Assembly (NCBI GenBank): GCA_002344975.1
Contig: DDUV01000027.1
Coordinates: forward strand, 1 to 26,622
From: Saprospiraceae bacterium UBA2329
Lineage (GTDB): Bacteria; Bacteroidota; Bacteroidia; Chitinophagales; Saprospiraceae
Direction: 5' to 3'
Length of the DNA: 26,622 bases
Positions 8,471-15,137 of the stretch are shown here, in pieces (position 1 is the stretch's first letter; the number at the start of each line of letters is the position of its first letter). The position numbers and the translations under genes are program-made. A model generated the notes under the pieces. The model ran no database searches. It had not been told where the DNA came from and was given only the letters and a program-made list of their open reading frames with translations.

Positions 8471-8520
8471 GTTTTGTTCTTCTACTAATCATTATCTCCA
8501 TCAACATTAATTCTGTCAAC

Positions 8521-9510
8521 ATGAAATACCTTATTGGGTTAGCAATCATCGGGCCGATCCTCCTCCTCTCCGCCTGCAAATCCGACAAGCCCGCCGACAA
8601 AGCGCCCGCCGATGCGCCTGCCGCCGAAGTGAGCGCGCCGCGTTTCGACCGCGACTCCGCCTACTTTTTTGTTGAAAAACAAGTGTCCTTTGGGCCGCGC
8701 GTACCCAACACAGCCGCCCATACCGCCTGCAAAGACTGGTATGTGGAGCGCCTCCGGGCTTACGGCGCAGAGGTCATAGAGCAATCTTTCCGGCCCACCG
8801 CCTACGACGGCACCGTCTTGCAGTCCGTCAACATCATTGCAAGATACAACCCCGCCGCGCCCCAACGCATCGTGCTGGCCGCGCACTGGGACTCGCGCCC
8901 CTTCGCCGATTCGCCCATCAATACCGAGCGCACCAAAGACCCCGTTCTGGGCGCCGACGACGGAGCGAGTGGGGTAGGGGTACTGCTCGAAGTAGCCCGC
9001 CAGTTGCAGGCACAACCCCTCCAAAACATCGGCATTGACCTCGTTTTTTTCGATGCGGAAGACTACGGCGATATGGGCGGCAACAACGATAAATCCTGGG
9101 GCCTGGGAGCGCAACATTGGTCGCGCAACCTGCATGTGCCCGCCAACCAGTTCAAATACGGCATCCTCCTCGATATGGTGGGAGCCAAAGGCGCACGGTT
9201 TGCCCGCGAGCAGGTATCCATGCGTTTCGCCCCGCAGGTGATGGACAAAGTGTGGAAATTGGCTCAGGGCCTCGGCTACGGCAATTATTTTGTGGATGAA
9301 GACGGCGGGGCTGTCACCGACGACCACTACTTCGTCAACAACATCGCCGGCATTCCCATGATTGACATCATCAACCGCCCCACGACGACCCAAACTGGTT
9401 TTGGAGACTACTGGCACACCCACAACGACGACATGGACGTGATAGACCCGCGCACGCTGCGCGCCGTGGGCCAGGTGTTGCTGGAATTGATTTATAAAGA
9501 AGACCAATGA
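8521..9510 (+). CDS. Lipoprotein M28-family glutaminyl-peptide cyclotransferase-like enzyme
   Basis: I choose ATG 8521 because it gives a lipoprotein signal (lipobox LSAC, Cys19); a GTG at 8467 extends the frame but weakens the signal. The 329-residue product is an M28 fold protein. Key residues fit glutaminyl cyclases rather than aminopeptidases: H122-W-D124 (AAHWDSRPF), GAD-D147-GASG, E180-D181 in FFDAEDYG, DDHYF at 267-271 and WH299THND near the C-terminus. By analogy with human QC, D147, D181 and H299 would bind one zinc and E180 would be the catalytic base. It would convert N-terminal Gln to pyroglutamate on exported proteins. Its stop overlaps the hisH start (ATGA). An M28 aminopeptidase remains the alternative. 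Confidence 0.75.
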   Translation: MKYLIGLAIIGPILLLSACKSDKPADKAPADAPAAEVSAPRFDRDSAYFFVEKQVSFGPRVPNTAAHTACKDWYVERLRAYGAEVIEQSFRPTAYDGTVLQSVNIIARYNPAAPQRIVLAAHWDSRPFADSPINTERTKDPVLGADDGASGVGVLLEVARQLQAQPLQNIGIDLVFFDAEDYGDMGGNNDKSWGLGAQHWSRNLHVPANQFKYGILLDMVGAKGARFAREQVSMRFAPQVMDKVWKLAQGLGYGNYFVDEDGGAVTDDHYFVNNIAGIPMIDIINRPTTTQTGFGDYWHTHNDDMDVIDPRTLRAVGQVLLELIYKEDQ

Positions 9511-10085
9511 TTGCCATCGTTCAGTACAATGCAGGCAATATCCGCTCGGTGCAAAATGCGCTCCAGCGATTGGGTCGGCCCAGCATTGTGACCTATGTAC
9601 CCGAAGAAATAGAACGCGCCTCGCATGTCATCTTTCCGGGGGTAGGGGAGGCTGGTTCGGCCATGAAGTATCTGAGAGACAAAGGTTTGGATGTGGTATT
9701 GCAAAATCTGAAACAACCCGTTCTGGGCGTGTGCCTCGGTTTGCAACTCCTGTGCCGCCATACGGAAGAAGGCGACACGCGCTGCCTCGGCATTTTTGAT
9801 GCGGAGGTGAAAAGATTTCCCCCGCAGGATAAAGTGCCGCATATCGGCTGGAATAACTGCGCGGCGCTGTCGGGTCGTTTGTTGCAAAGCATTGATCCTC
9901 AGCAGGATTTCTACTTTGTACACAGTTATTATGCCCAAACCTGTGAACATACCGCCGCCGTTTGCGATTATATCCTGCCTTTCAGCGCGGCGTTGGAAAA
10001 GGACAACTTTTTCGCGGTGCAATTCCATCCCGAAAAATCGGCCGGCGCCGGTGAGACGATATTGAAAAACTTTCTGGCCTTATGA
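9507..10085 (+). CDS. hisH: Imidazole glycerol phosphate synthase, glutamine amidotransferase subunit
   Basis: HisH hydrolyses glutamine and passes ammonia to HisF, which makes imidazole glycerol phosphate and AICAR in histidine synthesis. The 192-residue protein has the class I amidotransferase triad: Cys76 in GVCLGLQLL and His174/Glu176 in QFHPEKS. The N-terminus (MIAIVQYNAGNIRSVQNALQRLG) is typical of HisH. It overlaps the preceding glutaminyl cyclase-like gene and the following hisA by 4 bases each (ATGA), so translation is probably coupled. Confidence 0.95.
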   Translation: MIAIVQYNAGNIRSVQNALQRLGRPSIVTYVPEEIERASHVIFPGVGEAGSAMKYLRDKGLDVVLQNLKQPVLGVCLGLQLLCRHTEEGDTRCLGIFDAEVKRFPPQDKVPHIGWNNCAALSGRLLQSIDPQQDFYFVHSYYAQTCEHTAAVCDYILPFSAALEKDNFFAVQFHPEKSAGAGETILKNFLAL

Positions 10086-10795
10086 GAATCATTCCTGCCA
10101 TAGATGTCATTGACGGTAAATGCGTGCGCCTCACCAAGGGCGATTACAGCACGCAGATCATTTACAACGAAAACCCGCTCGAAGTAGCCAAAGCCTTCGA
10201 AGACGCCGGCCTGCGCTACCTGCATCTGGTGGACTTAGACGGCGCGCGGTCGAGCCGCATCGTCAATTACAAAACGCTGTACAACATCTCCACACACACC
10301 AACCTTCAGGTGGACTTTGGTGGCGGCCTCAAAACCGACGACGACTTGTCCATCGCTCTCGAAAACGGCGCTTTTCAGGTGACCATCGGAAGCATTGCCG
10401 CCGAAAATCCGGCTCTGTTTTTGGATTGGCTCCTCGCCTGCGGCACAGATCGCGTCATCCTCGGCGCCGACAGCCGCAACCGCAAAATCACAGCCCGCGG
10501 CTGGACCGAAGACTCCGACCTCGATGTGTTGGATTTTATTCAAAAATTTGAAAACCAGGGAGTTGAATTGGTCACTTGCACCGATATTTCCAAAGACGGC
10601 ATGTTGCAAGGACCTGCCTTCGACCTCTACGGCGAAATTTTAGACAACACCCATGTGCGCCTTATTGCCAGCGGCGGCGTCACTTCCATAGAAGACGTAA
10701 AACGCCTGTGCGACATGGGCTGCGAGGGAGCCGTCATCGGCAAGGCCATTTACGAGGGCAGAATTACGCTCAAAGAATTGGCCGAATTATGCTGA
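10082..10795 (+). CDS. hisA: ProFAR isomerase
   Basis: HisA, 1-(5-phosphoribosyl)-5-[(5-phosphoribosylamino)methylideneamino]imidazole-4-carboxamide isomerase, performs the Amadori rearrangement that supplies HisF-HisH. The 237-residue (beta/alpha)8 barrel shows the catalytic Asp8 (IPAIDVIDGKCVRL), VDFGGGLKTDDD, the second Asp in TDISKDGMLQGP and the phosphate-binding ASGGVTSIED and GAVIGKAIYEG. It overlaps hisH by 4 bases and hisF by 7 bases. Confidence 0.95.
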   Translation: MRIIPAIDVIDGKCVRLTKGDYSTQIIYNENPLEVAKAFEDAGLRYLHLVDLDGARSSRIVNYKTLYNISTHTNLQVDFGGGLKTDDDLSIALENGAFQVTIGSIAAENPALFLDWLLACGTDRVILGADSRNRKITARGWTEDSDLDVLDFIQKFENQGVELVTCTDISKDGMLQGPAFDLYGEILDNTHVRLIASGGVTSIEDVKRLCDMGCEGAVIGKAIYEGRITLKELAELC

Positions 10796-11541
10796 AAAAG
10801 CGCATCATTCCCTGCCTCGACATCCGCGACGGCCGCACCGTAAAGGGCGTGGAGTTCGTCAACCTCCGCGATGCCGGCGACGCCGTAGAACTGGCACGGC
10901 AGTATGCCTTGCAGGGCGCCGACGAGTTGGTTTTTTTAGACATCACGGCCACGGTGGAAAACCGCTCCACGCTCCTCCATTTGGTGGAAAAAGTGGCCGC
11001 CGAAATCAATATTCCCTTCACGGTAGGCGGCGGTGTCAACTCCGTCGGCGACGTGTCGGCCCTCATCAAAGCGGGCGCCGACAAAGTGAGCGTCAACTCC
11101 TCCGCTGTTAAAAATCCCGCCCTCCTCCGCGAAATGGCCGAGGAATTCGGCAGTCAGTGCGTCGTATTGGCCATAGATGCCCGCCGCGAAACCGAAGGCT
11201 GGAAAGTGTATGTACACGGCGGCAGAACGCCCACGCCGCTGTTGGCCACAGACTGGGCGCGGGAGGCCGAGCAACTCGGCGCGGGCGAAATCCTCCTCAC
11301 CAGCATGAACAACGACGGCGCTAAAACCGGTTTTGCCCTCGACATTACGCAACAAATCGCATCCTCCGTGCAGATTCCCGTCATTGCTTCGGGCGGCGCG
11401 GGTACGGTGCGGCATTTCGCAGAAGTATTTGAACAAACTGAGGCCGGCGCGGCGCTGGCAGCCGGCATTTTCCATTTTGGGGAGGTTTCGATACCCGAAG
11501 TGAAAGTTTATTTGAAAAGCAAAAACATACCCGTAAGATGA
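10789..11541 (+). CDS. hisF: Imidazole glycerol phosphate synthase, cyclase subunit
   Basis: HisF cyclises PRFAR with ammonia from HisH to give imidazole glycerol phosphate and AICAR. I place the start at ATG 10789 because it gives the conserved N-terminus MLKKRIIPCLDIRDGRTVKG; a longer frame from 10576 only runs through hisA. The 250-residue barrel has catalytic Asp11 (CLDIRDGR), FTVGGGVNSV, DKVSVNSSAV, the second catalytic Asp in TSMNNDGAKTGF and the phosphate loop ASGGAGTV. It overlaps hisIE by 4 bases. Confidence 0.96.
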   Translation: MLKKRIIPCLDIRDGRTVKGVEFVNLRDAGDAVELARQYALQGADELVFLDITATVENRSTLLHLVEKVAAEINIPFTVGGGVNSVGDVSALIKAGADKVSVNSSAVKNPALLREMAEEFGSQCVVLAIDARRETEGWKVYVHGGRTPTPLLATDWAREAEQLGAGEILLTSMNNDGAKTGFALDITQQIASSVQIPVIASGGAGTVRHFAEVFEQTEAGAALAAGIFHFGEVSIPEVKVYLKSKNIPVR

Positions 11542-12128
11542 CATTGGATTTTGAAAAAGGCGACGGTTTGGTGCCGGTTGTCATTCAGCACGCCGATTCG
11601 CTGCACGTCCTCATGCTGGGCTACATGAACGCCGAAGCGTTGGAGCAAACCCGCCGCGAGGGCAAGGTCACGTTTTTCAGTCGCAGCAAAAACCGCCTCT
11701 GGACCAAAGGCGAAAGCTCCGGCAACTTCCTGTGGGTGAGTGAAATACGCGAAGATTGCGACAGCGACGCCCTGCTCGTCAAGGTGCGCCCCGAAGGCCC
11801 GGTGTGCCATACCGGCGCGGCATCCTGCTTCCGCGAAGAGTCGCCCAAAGGCTTTTTGTACGAATTGGAACAAACCATTGCACAGCGCATTGACTCCGGC
11901 GCGGAAGATTCCTACACGAGCCGATTGGTGCAGCGCGGCATCAACAAAGTGGCGCAAAAAGTGGGCGAAGAGGCCGTCGAATTGGTCATCGAAGCCAAAG
12001 ACAACGACCCCGACCTCTTCAAAGGCGAAGCTGCCGACCTGCTCTATCACCTGCTCATTCTGCTGAAAGCCAAGGGTTTTTCTTTGGAAGACATCGAGGC
12101 CGTGCTGCGGGCGCGGGCGAAGAAGTGA
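11538..12128 (+). CDS. hisIE: Bifunctional phosphoribosyl-AMP cyclohydrolase / phosphoribosyl-ATP pyrophosphatase
   Basis: The fused enzyme does steps 2 and 3 of histidine synthesis. Residues about 1-110 are the HisI cyclohydrolase with zinc ligands (EDCDSDALL and GPVCHTGAASCF) and the typical VLMLGYMNAEAL. Residues about 112-196 are the HisE pyrophosphohydrolase (KVGEEAVELVIEAK and EAADLLYHLLILL, the MazG-like acidic helices). Fusion of the two is common in Bacteroidota. It is the last gene of the operon, and the converging proB follows after a hairpin. hisG, hisD, hisC and hisB are absent from this window, so the pathway must be split over more than one locus. Confidence 0.95.
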   Translation: MTLDFEKGDGLVPVVIQHADSLHVLMLGYMNAEALEQTRREGKVTFFSRSKNRLWTKGESSGNFLWVSEIREDCDSDALLVKVRPEGPVCHTGAASCFREESPKGFLYELEQTIAQRIDSGAEDSYTSRLVQRGINKVAQKVGEEAVELVIEAKDNDPDLFKGEAADLLYHLLILLKAKGFSLEDIEAVLRARAKK

Positions 12129-12141
12129 GCATGGGCCGGCG

Positions 12142-12193
12142 TAGTGAAGGGGTGACTCGCCCTGCCAAAACTGTGAGAGTTACCCCTTCACTA
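12142..12193. terminator. Hairpin between convergent hisIE and proB
   Basis: TAGTGAAGGGGTGACTC at 12142-12158 pairs with 12177-12193 in 16 of 17 positions, with an 18-base loop. It fills the 83-base gap between the convergent hisIE and proB stops, so it could end transcription from both sides. There is no T-tract, so a dispersed palindrome that merely sits here is an alternative. Confidence 0.5.
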
Positions 12194-12211
12194 AGCCAAT
12201 AAGCGCCCCCC

Positions 12212-13249
12212 TCACAACACCACAATATCATCCGCGTGGGCAATCTCAAAATTCTGCGCAGCCAAGCCCGTCGGTATATCGGCTGCCGAGTGCTTGCTGC
12301 GCGCTATGGCCACCACATGGTGATGCCCGTCCAACAGCTCTATCACGTCGTGTTTGTCAAAATCGCCCTTCACGCTGCGCACCCCCACCGCCAGCAGGCT
12401 CTTGCGCGCCCGGATGGCCTGCACCGCGCCCGCATCCAGCACCAAACGACCCGAAATAAGACTGCCGCTGCCCAACCATTTTTGCCGCGCATTGAGCGTC
12501 GCTTTTTGCGGCAGGAAACTCGTTCCCGTTTCCCCGCGCAGGGCCAGACCAATGCCGTCGGGCGTTTGTATCGTAAAAAACGCCACCCGAATGCCCATGC
12601 GCGTAGCCATGCGCGTGTAGGTCAGTTTCGACAGCATACCGCCTAATCCCAGCGCCGATTTTTCGTCGCGCACCAATGCAAGTATTTCATTATCAACGGC
12701 CTTTACCTCCGGGATGATCTTCCCTTCCGCATCGAGCAGGCCGCCAGTCCCCGTACTGATGAGCAGGCCCTCAGCCCCGAAACCCGCCGCCATGAGCGTA
12801 GCCAATTCGTCGTTGTCCGAAAACTTCAACTCCAGATTGCTCACTACATCGTTCTCGTTGGCAATGGGAATGATGCCGTTTTTCCACAATTCCTGATAGG
12901 TCTCTTTCAGTTGCAAAAACTGCCGCCGGTCGGCAAAGTGGCGTCGCTCGCACAGGCTCTGCGCGATCGGAATGCCATATTGTGCAAAATGGCGGGCGTA
13001 CAAATTCAACAGCAGCGGATTGCCCACAGCGGCGGCGGCCTTGCGCTCGCTCAGCGCGCCTTTGTAGTTTCGGATGGCGTTTTTACCGGCGCCCACCGCT
13101 CCCGACGACACCAGTACAATATGGTATTGAGCCTGTAAATCAGCCACTTGTCGGGCTATTGCAGCGATGACGGCCTCGTCGGGTTCGCCGTTGCTGCGGG
13201 TGATGGATGCCGTCCCGAATTTGATCACAAGTACAGGCAATGAGGCCAT
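12212..13249 (-). CDS. proB: Glutamate 5-kinase
   Basis: ProB phosphorylates glutamate in the first step of proline synthesis. I place the start at ATG 13249 (MASLPVLVIKFGTASITRS). The upstream in-frame ATGs at 13291 and 13327 lie upstream of the promoter box at 13267-13274. The resulting 345-residue protein has the amino acid kinase domain (VIKFGTASI, VLVSSGAVGAGK, IPIANENDVVS, FSDNDELATLMA, GTGGLLDAEGKIIPEV, GLGGMLSKL) and a C-terminal PUA domain (residues about 260-345, LVLDAGAVQAIRARKSLLAVGV). Length and both domains are normal. proA is not in the window. Confidence 0.93.
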   Translation of the reverse strand: MASLPVLVIKFGTASITRSNGEPDEAVIAAIARQVADLQAQYHIVLVSSGAVGAGKNAIRNYKGALSERKAAAAVGNPLLLNLYARHFAQYGIPIAQSLCERRHFADRRQFLQLKETYQELWKNGIIPIANENDVVSNLELKFSDNDELATLMAAGFGAEGLLISTGTGGLLDAEGKIIPEVKAVDNEILALVRDEKSALGLGGMLSKLTYTRMATRMGIRVAFFTIQTPDGIGLALRGETGTSFLPQKATLNARQKWLGSGSLISGRLVLDAGAVQAIRARKSLLAVGVRSVKGDFDKHDVIELLDGHHHVVAIARSKHSAADIPTGLAAQNFEIAHADDIVVL

Positions 13250-13266
13250 GTCGTTCTGTTTTTCGG

Positions 13267-13274
13267 CAAAGGTA
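13267..13274 (-). promoter_or_regulatory. -7 promoter box TACCTTTG of proB
   Basis: The minus strand reads TACCTTTG, a full match to TAnnTTTG, 17 bases before the ATG at 13249. The same distance occurs at the 4511 promoter. It decides the proB start, since the longer frames would begin upstream of the transcript. No clear -33 TTG is visible. Confidence 0.55.
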
Positions 13275-13368
13275 AAAAGGGTTTGGTTCATGCTCTGCTG
13301 AATTATCAGGGCGGCCACCCGCCTCATACCGACGTTGCATACAAGGTACCGGCTGCGGGTGCCGCTCG

Positions 13369-13459
13369 CCTGCCGGCAAGGCAGGGGCCGTCCACTCTTA
13401 CCGCCGGCTCCGGCTTTTGCCCCCTGCCGTCGGTACCGTTTCCGTCCCTGCCGCGACGG
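13369..13459. repeat. GC-rich hairpins in the proB-esterase intergenic region
   Basis: Two short stems are visible: CCTGCC (13369-13374) with GGCAGG (13380-13385), and CCGTC (13442-13446) with GACGG (13455-13459). The surrounding 13330-13490 stretch is GC-rich with no coding potential I trust. Together with the two repeats downstream it makes up a gene-free interval of about 600 bases between divergent genes (13250-13854). Confidence 0.4.
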
Positions 13460-13492
13460 GCTGAATGCCGGGTTGAGATAAGGTGATGAAAA

Positions 13493-13523
13493 AATTTGAC
13501 AAATCTTCGAGATTTGTCAAATT
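13493..13523. repeat. Perfect 14-bp palindrome with 3-base loop
   Basis: AATTTGACAAATCT (13493-13506), loop tcg, then the exact complement AGATTTGTCAAATT (13510-13523). It lies between the divergent proB and esterase promoters, so it cannot terminate either transcript. Candidate roles are an operator for a dimeric regulator or a dispersed REP-like palindrome; I recall similar TTTGACAAATC hairpins in other Bacteroidota intergenic regions but cannot verify this here. Confidence 0.75.
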
Positions 13524-13604
13524 GAGAACAAACCGCGCGGGATCAGAGATGGTAGATATGAATTCGTGCATTGGGCCTTGATATGAAACAGCATCAGATC
13601 GTCA

Positions 13605-13730
13605 GGGGAATATTTTATACCTCGCACCGTCAGGTGCGAAGCCGATTTTGTCATACCGAGCGCTGATAATCAACAACTTATGCCGAAGGCTATGCACAAA
13701 ACCTAGCGGCGCAAGGTATAAAATTTCCCC
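13605..13730. repeat. 126-bp element with imperfect 24-bp terminal inverted repeats (MITE- or REP-like)
   Basis: The left end (13605-13628) and the right end (13708-13730) are reverse complements apart from one gap and two mismatches; both carry GGGGAA, TTTTATACC and a GC-rich tail. Just inside the left end, TCGCACC (13622-13628) and GGTGCGA (13633-13639) form a tight 4-base-loop hairpin. There is no plausible gene inside. Terminal inverted repeats on so short a segment suggest a non-autonomous mobile element or a REP-type sequence. No target-site duplication is obvious. Confidence 0.5.
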
Positions 13731-13826
13731 AAATGGAAAATCTAATTCCTCAACGAAAACACAACCACGCAGGGCGTGGTCGTGGCTTGCAGCTTTTGGG
13801 GATATGCTAAATAGATGCCTTTATTT

Positions 13827-13834
13827 TACCTTTA
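13827..13834 (+). promoter_or_regulatory. Probable -7 box (TACCTTTA) of the esterase gene
   Basis: TACCTTTA has one mismatch to TAnnTTTG and lies 20 bases before the ATG at 13855. A TTTTG at 13794-13798 could be the -33 element, although the spacing of 28 bases is longer than usual. Confidence 0.35.
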
Positions 13835-13854
13835 CCCCAAAATCCAAAACCATC

Positions 13855-14823
13855 ATGTACAGATACCTGAGCATCGCATTATTGGCAGTAGTGGCCATGA
13901 GCCGCTGCGAACAACCGAGCGGCCCCACCGGCATGTCGGAAATAAGCACATTCGGCAGCAATCCCGGCGACTTGAAGTGCTGGCAATACGTTCCACAGGG
14001 CAACCTGCGCAAAGTACCCTTAGTCGTCGTGCTGCACGGCTGCCTCCAGGATGCGCAGGAAATGGCCCGCCTCAGCGGCTGGAACACCTTGGCCGAGCAG
14101 GAAAAATTCATCGTTTTATACCCGCAGCAATCGGCCGCCAACAACCTCAACCGCTGTTTCAACTGGTACCAACCCGGCGATGCCGCCCGCAACAACGGCG
14201 AGGCAGAGTCCATTCGCCAAATGATCGCGCAGGCCCTCGCGCAGCACAGCATAGACGAGCGCCGCATCTTCGTCACCGGCGTTTCGGCGGGCGGCGCCAT
14301 GAGCATGGTCATGGCGGCAGCCTACCCCGAACTCTTCAGCGCAGCGGCCCCGATAGCCGGCATTCCCTTTGGCGCTGCCGACAATCTGACCGCCGGACTG
14401 GCAGCTATGGCGGGCAATGTCACGCACAGCCCGGAAGTCTGGGCGGAAAAAGCGCGCAGCCAAAATCCCTCTTTTTCAGGCACTTACCCCCGCGTGGCCA
14501 TCTTTCACGGCGTGGACGACAACATCGTAAAAATAGCCAACGCCGCAGAAATAGCCAAACAATGGACGCATTTGCACGGCTTGAGCGCCGCCGCCGGAAT
14601 CGTCACAGAGTCCTTCAACAACAACCCGAATGTGCAACGCACGCTTTGGACGAGAGCCGGCAAAGACGTCGTTGTTCGCTACGATCTCAGCGGTCTGGGG
14701 CACGCCATTCCGGTGGACCCCGGCACGGCCCCGCATCAGGGCGGCGAAACGGCTACCTTCGCCAAAGACTTGAATTTTCATGCGGCCTGGTGGTCGGCGG
14801 TGTTTTTCGGCATTGCTATGTGA
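13855..14823 (+). CDS. Exported PHB-depolymerase/LpqC-family esterase
   Basis: The 322-residue protein is an alpha/beta-hydrolase of the esterase PHB depolymerase family (feruloyl esterase/LpqC-like), expected to cleave polyester or carbohydrate-ester bonds outside the cytoplasm. Visible features are VVLHGCLQDAQEMA near residue 58 (oxyanion region), the nucleophile Ser144 in GVSAGGAMS, the Asp in IFHGVDDNIV and the His in GLGHAIPVD near the C-terminus. I chose ATG 13855 because it gives a hydrophobic export signal; the frame open from 13648 runs through the repeat. The candidate lipobox is MSRC (Cys18), where Arg just before Cys is unusual, so lipidation is doubtful. It is monocistronic by position. 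Confidence 0.88.
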   Translation: MYRYLSIALLAVVAMSRCEQPSGPTGMSEISTFGSNPGDLKCWQYVPQGNLRKVPLVVVLHGCLQDAQEMARLSGWNTLAEQEKFIVLYPQQSAANNLNRCFNWYQPGDAARNNGEAESIRQMIAQALAQHSIDERRIFVTGVSAGGAMSMVMAAAYPELFSAAAPIAGIPFGAADNLTAGLAAMAGNVTHSPEVWAEKARSQNPSFSGTYPRVAIFHGVDDNIVKIANAAEIAKQWTHLHGLSAAAGIVTESFNNNPNVQRTLWTRAGKDVVVRYDLSGLGHAIPVDPGTAPHQGGETATFAKDLNFHAAWWSAVFFGIAM

Positions 14824-14933
14824 GGGGGGCTGCATTCGTAAGCATATTCCGAAAACCCGCCCCTCGGAGTTGCGTATATATCCGATTACAAACGGATAAG
14901 CAGATTTCTTTTTGTGCATTTTTTCTGTCCGGC

Positions 14934-14965
14934 ATTGCTTTTTCCGAACAAAGTCTTTACTTTTG
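14934..14965 (+). promoter_or_regulatory. Bacteroidota promoter (TTG at 14935-14937, TACTTTTG at 14958-14965) reading into the accessory island
   Basis: TACTTTTG matches TAnnTTTG exactly, and a TTG at 14935-14937 sits 20 bases upstream, the usual -33/-7 spacing. It is the best formed promoter in the window. It reads into the 36-codon ORF (15025) and the AT-rich gene series that follows, so it could express the inserted cassettes in the way an integron Pc promoter does. Confidence 0.6.
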
Positions 14966-15024
14966 TCGCATTCAACGTTTTTTTGAATCCCTGAGAGAGA
15001 GAGACCGAGCGCCGAACAATACCA

Positions 15025-15135
15025 ATGGAAGAAGGATGGGATGAAGATAAAGCGGAAATAGACGCAATGGAGTGTATAGGGGGGATTGCGTTAATGCAAG
15101 AGTTAGCGGCAATCAGAAAAAGTAAAAACAATTAA
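15025..15135 (+). CDS. 36-codon ORF at the left junction of the cassette cluster
   Basis: ATG 15025 opens a 36-residue, acidic then basic peptide (MEEGWDEDKAEIDAM... ending AIRKSKNN) that stops 2 bases before the ATG of the 275-residue protein, a spacing that suggests translational coupling. It is AT-rich like the genes after it and lies downstream of a strong promoter. The sequence GTTAGCGGCA at 15102-15111, the proposed cassette boundary, falls within its codons, so it may be a host-cassette chimera created by insertion, or simply the first small gene of the island. I recognise no family. Confidence 0.45.
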   Translation: MEEGWDEDKAEIDAMECIGGIALMQELAAIRKSKNN

Positions 15136-15137
15136 AA

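Noticed and set aside
12142..12193. Third attC-like element
   Set aside because: It is a simple self-complementary stem with no outer AAC/GTT frame, and its ends match no distant cassette start.
13648..13854. Longer N-terminus for the esterase
   Set aside because: The extension is translated from the inverted-repeat element and lies upstream of the likely promoter; the ATG at 13855 gives an export signal.
13815..15044. 409-codon plus-strand frame over the esterase
   Set aside because: It is an Arg/His/Gln-rich shadow of the esterase, which has catalytic motifs and an export signal in its own frame.
15000..15102. An attC element just before cassette 1
   Set aside because: No arm pairing was found; only a 4-bp stem (TTGC/GCAA near 15086-15099) is visible, so the left end looks like an insertion point, not an attC.
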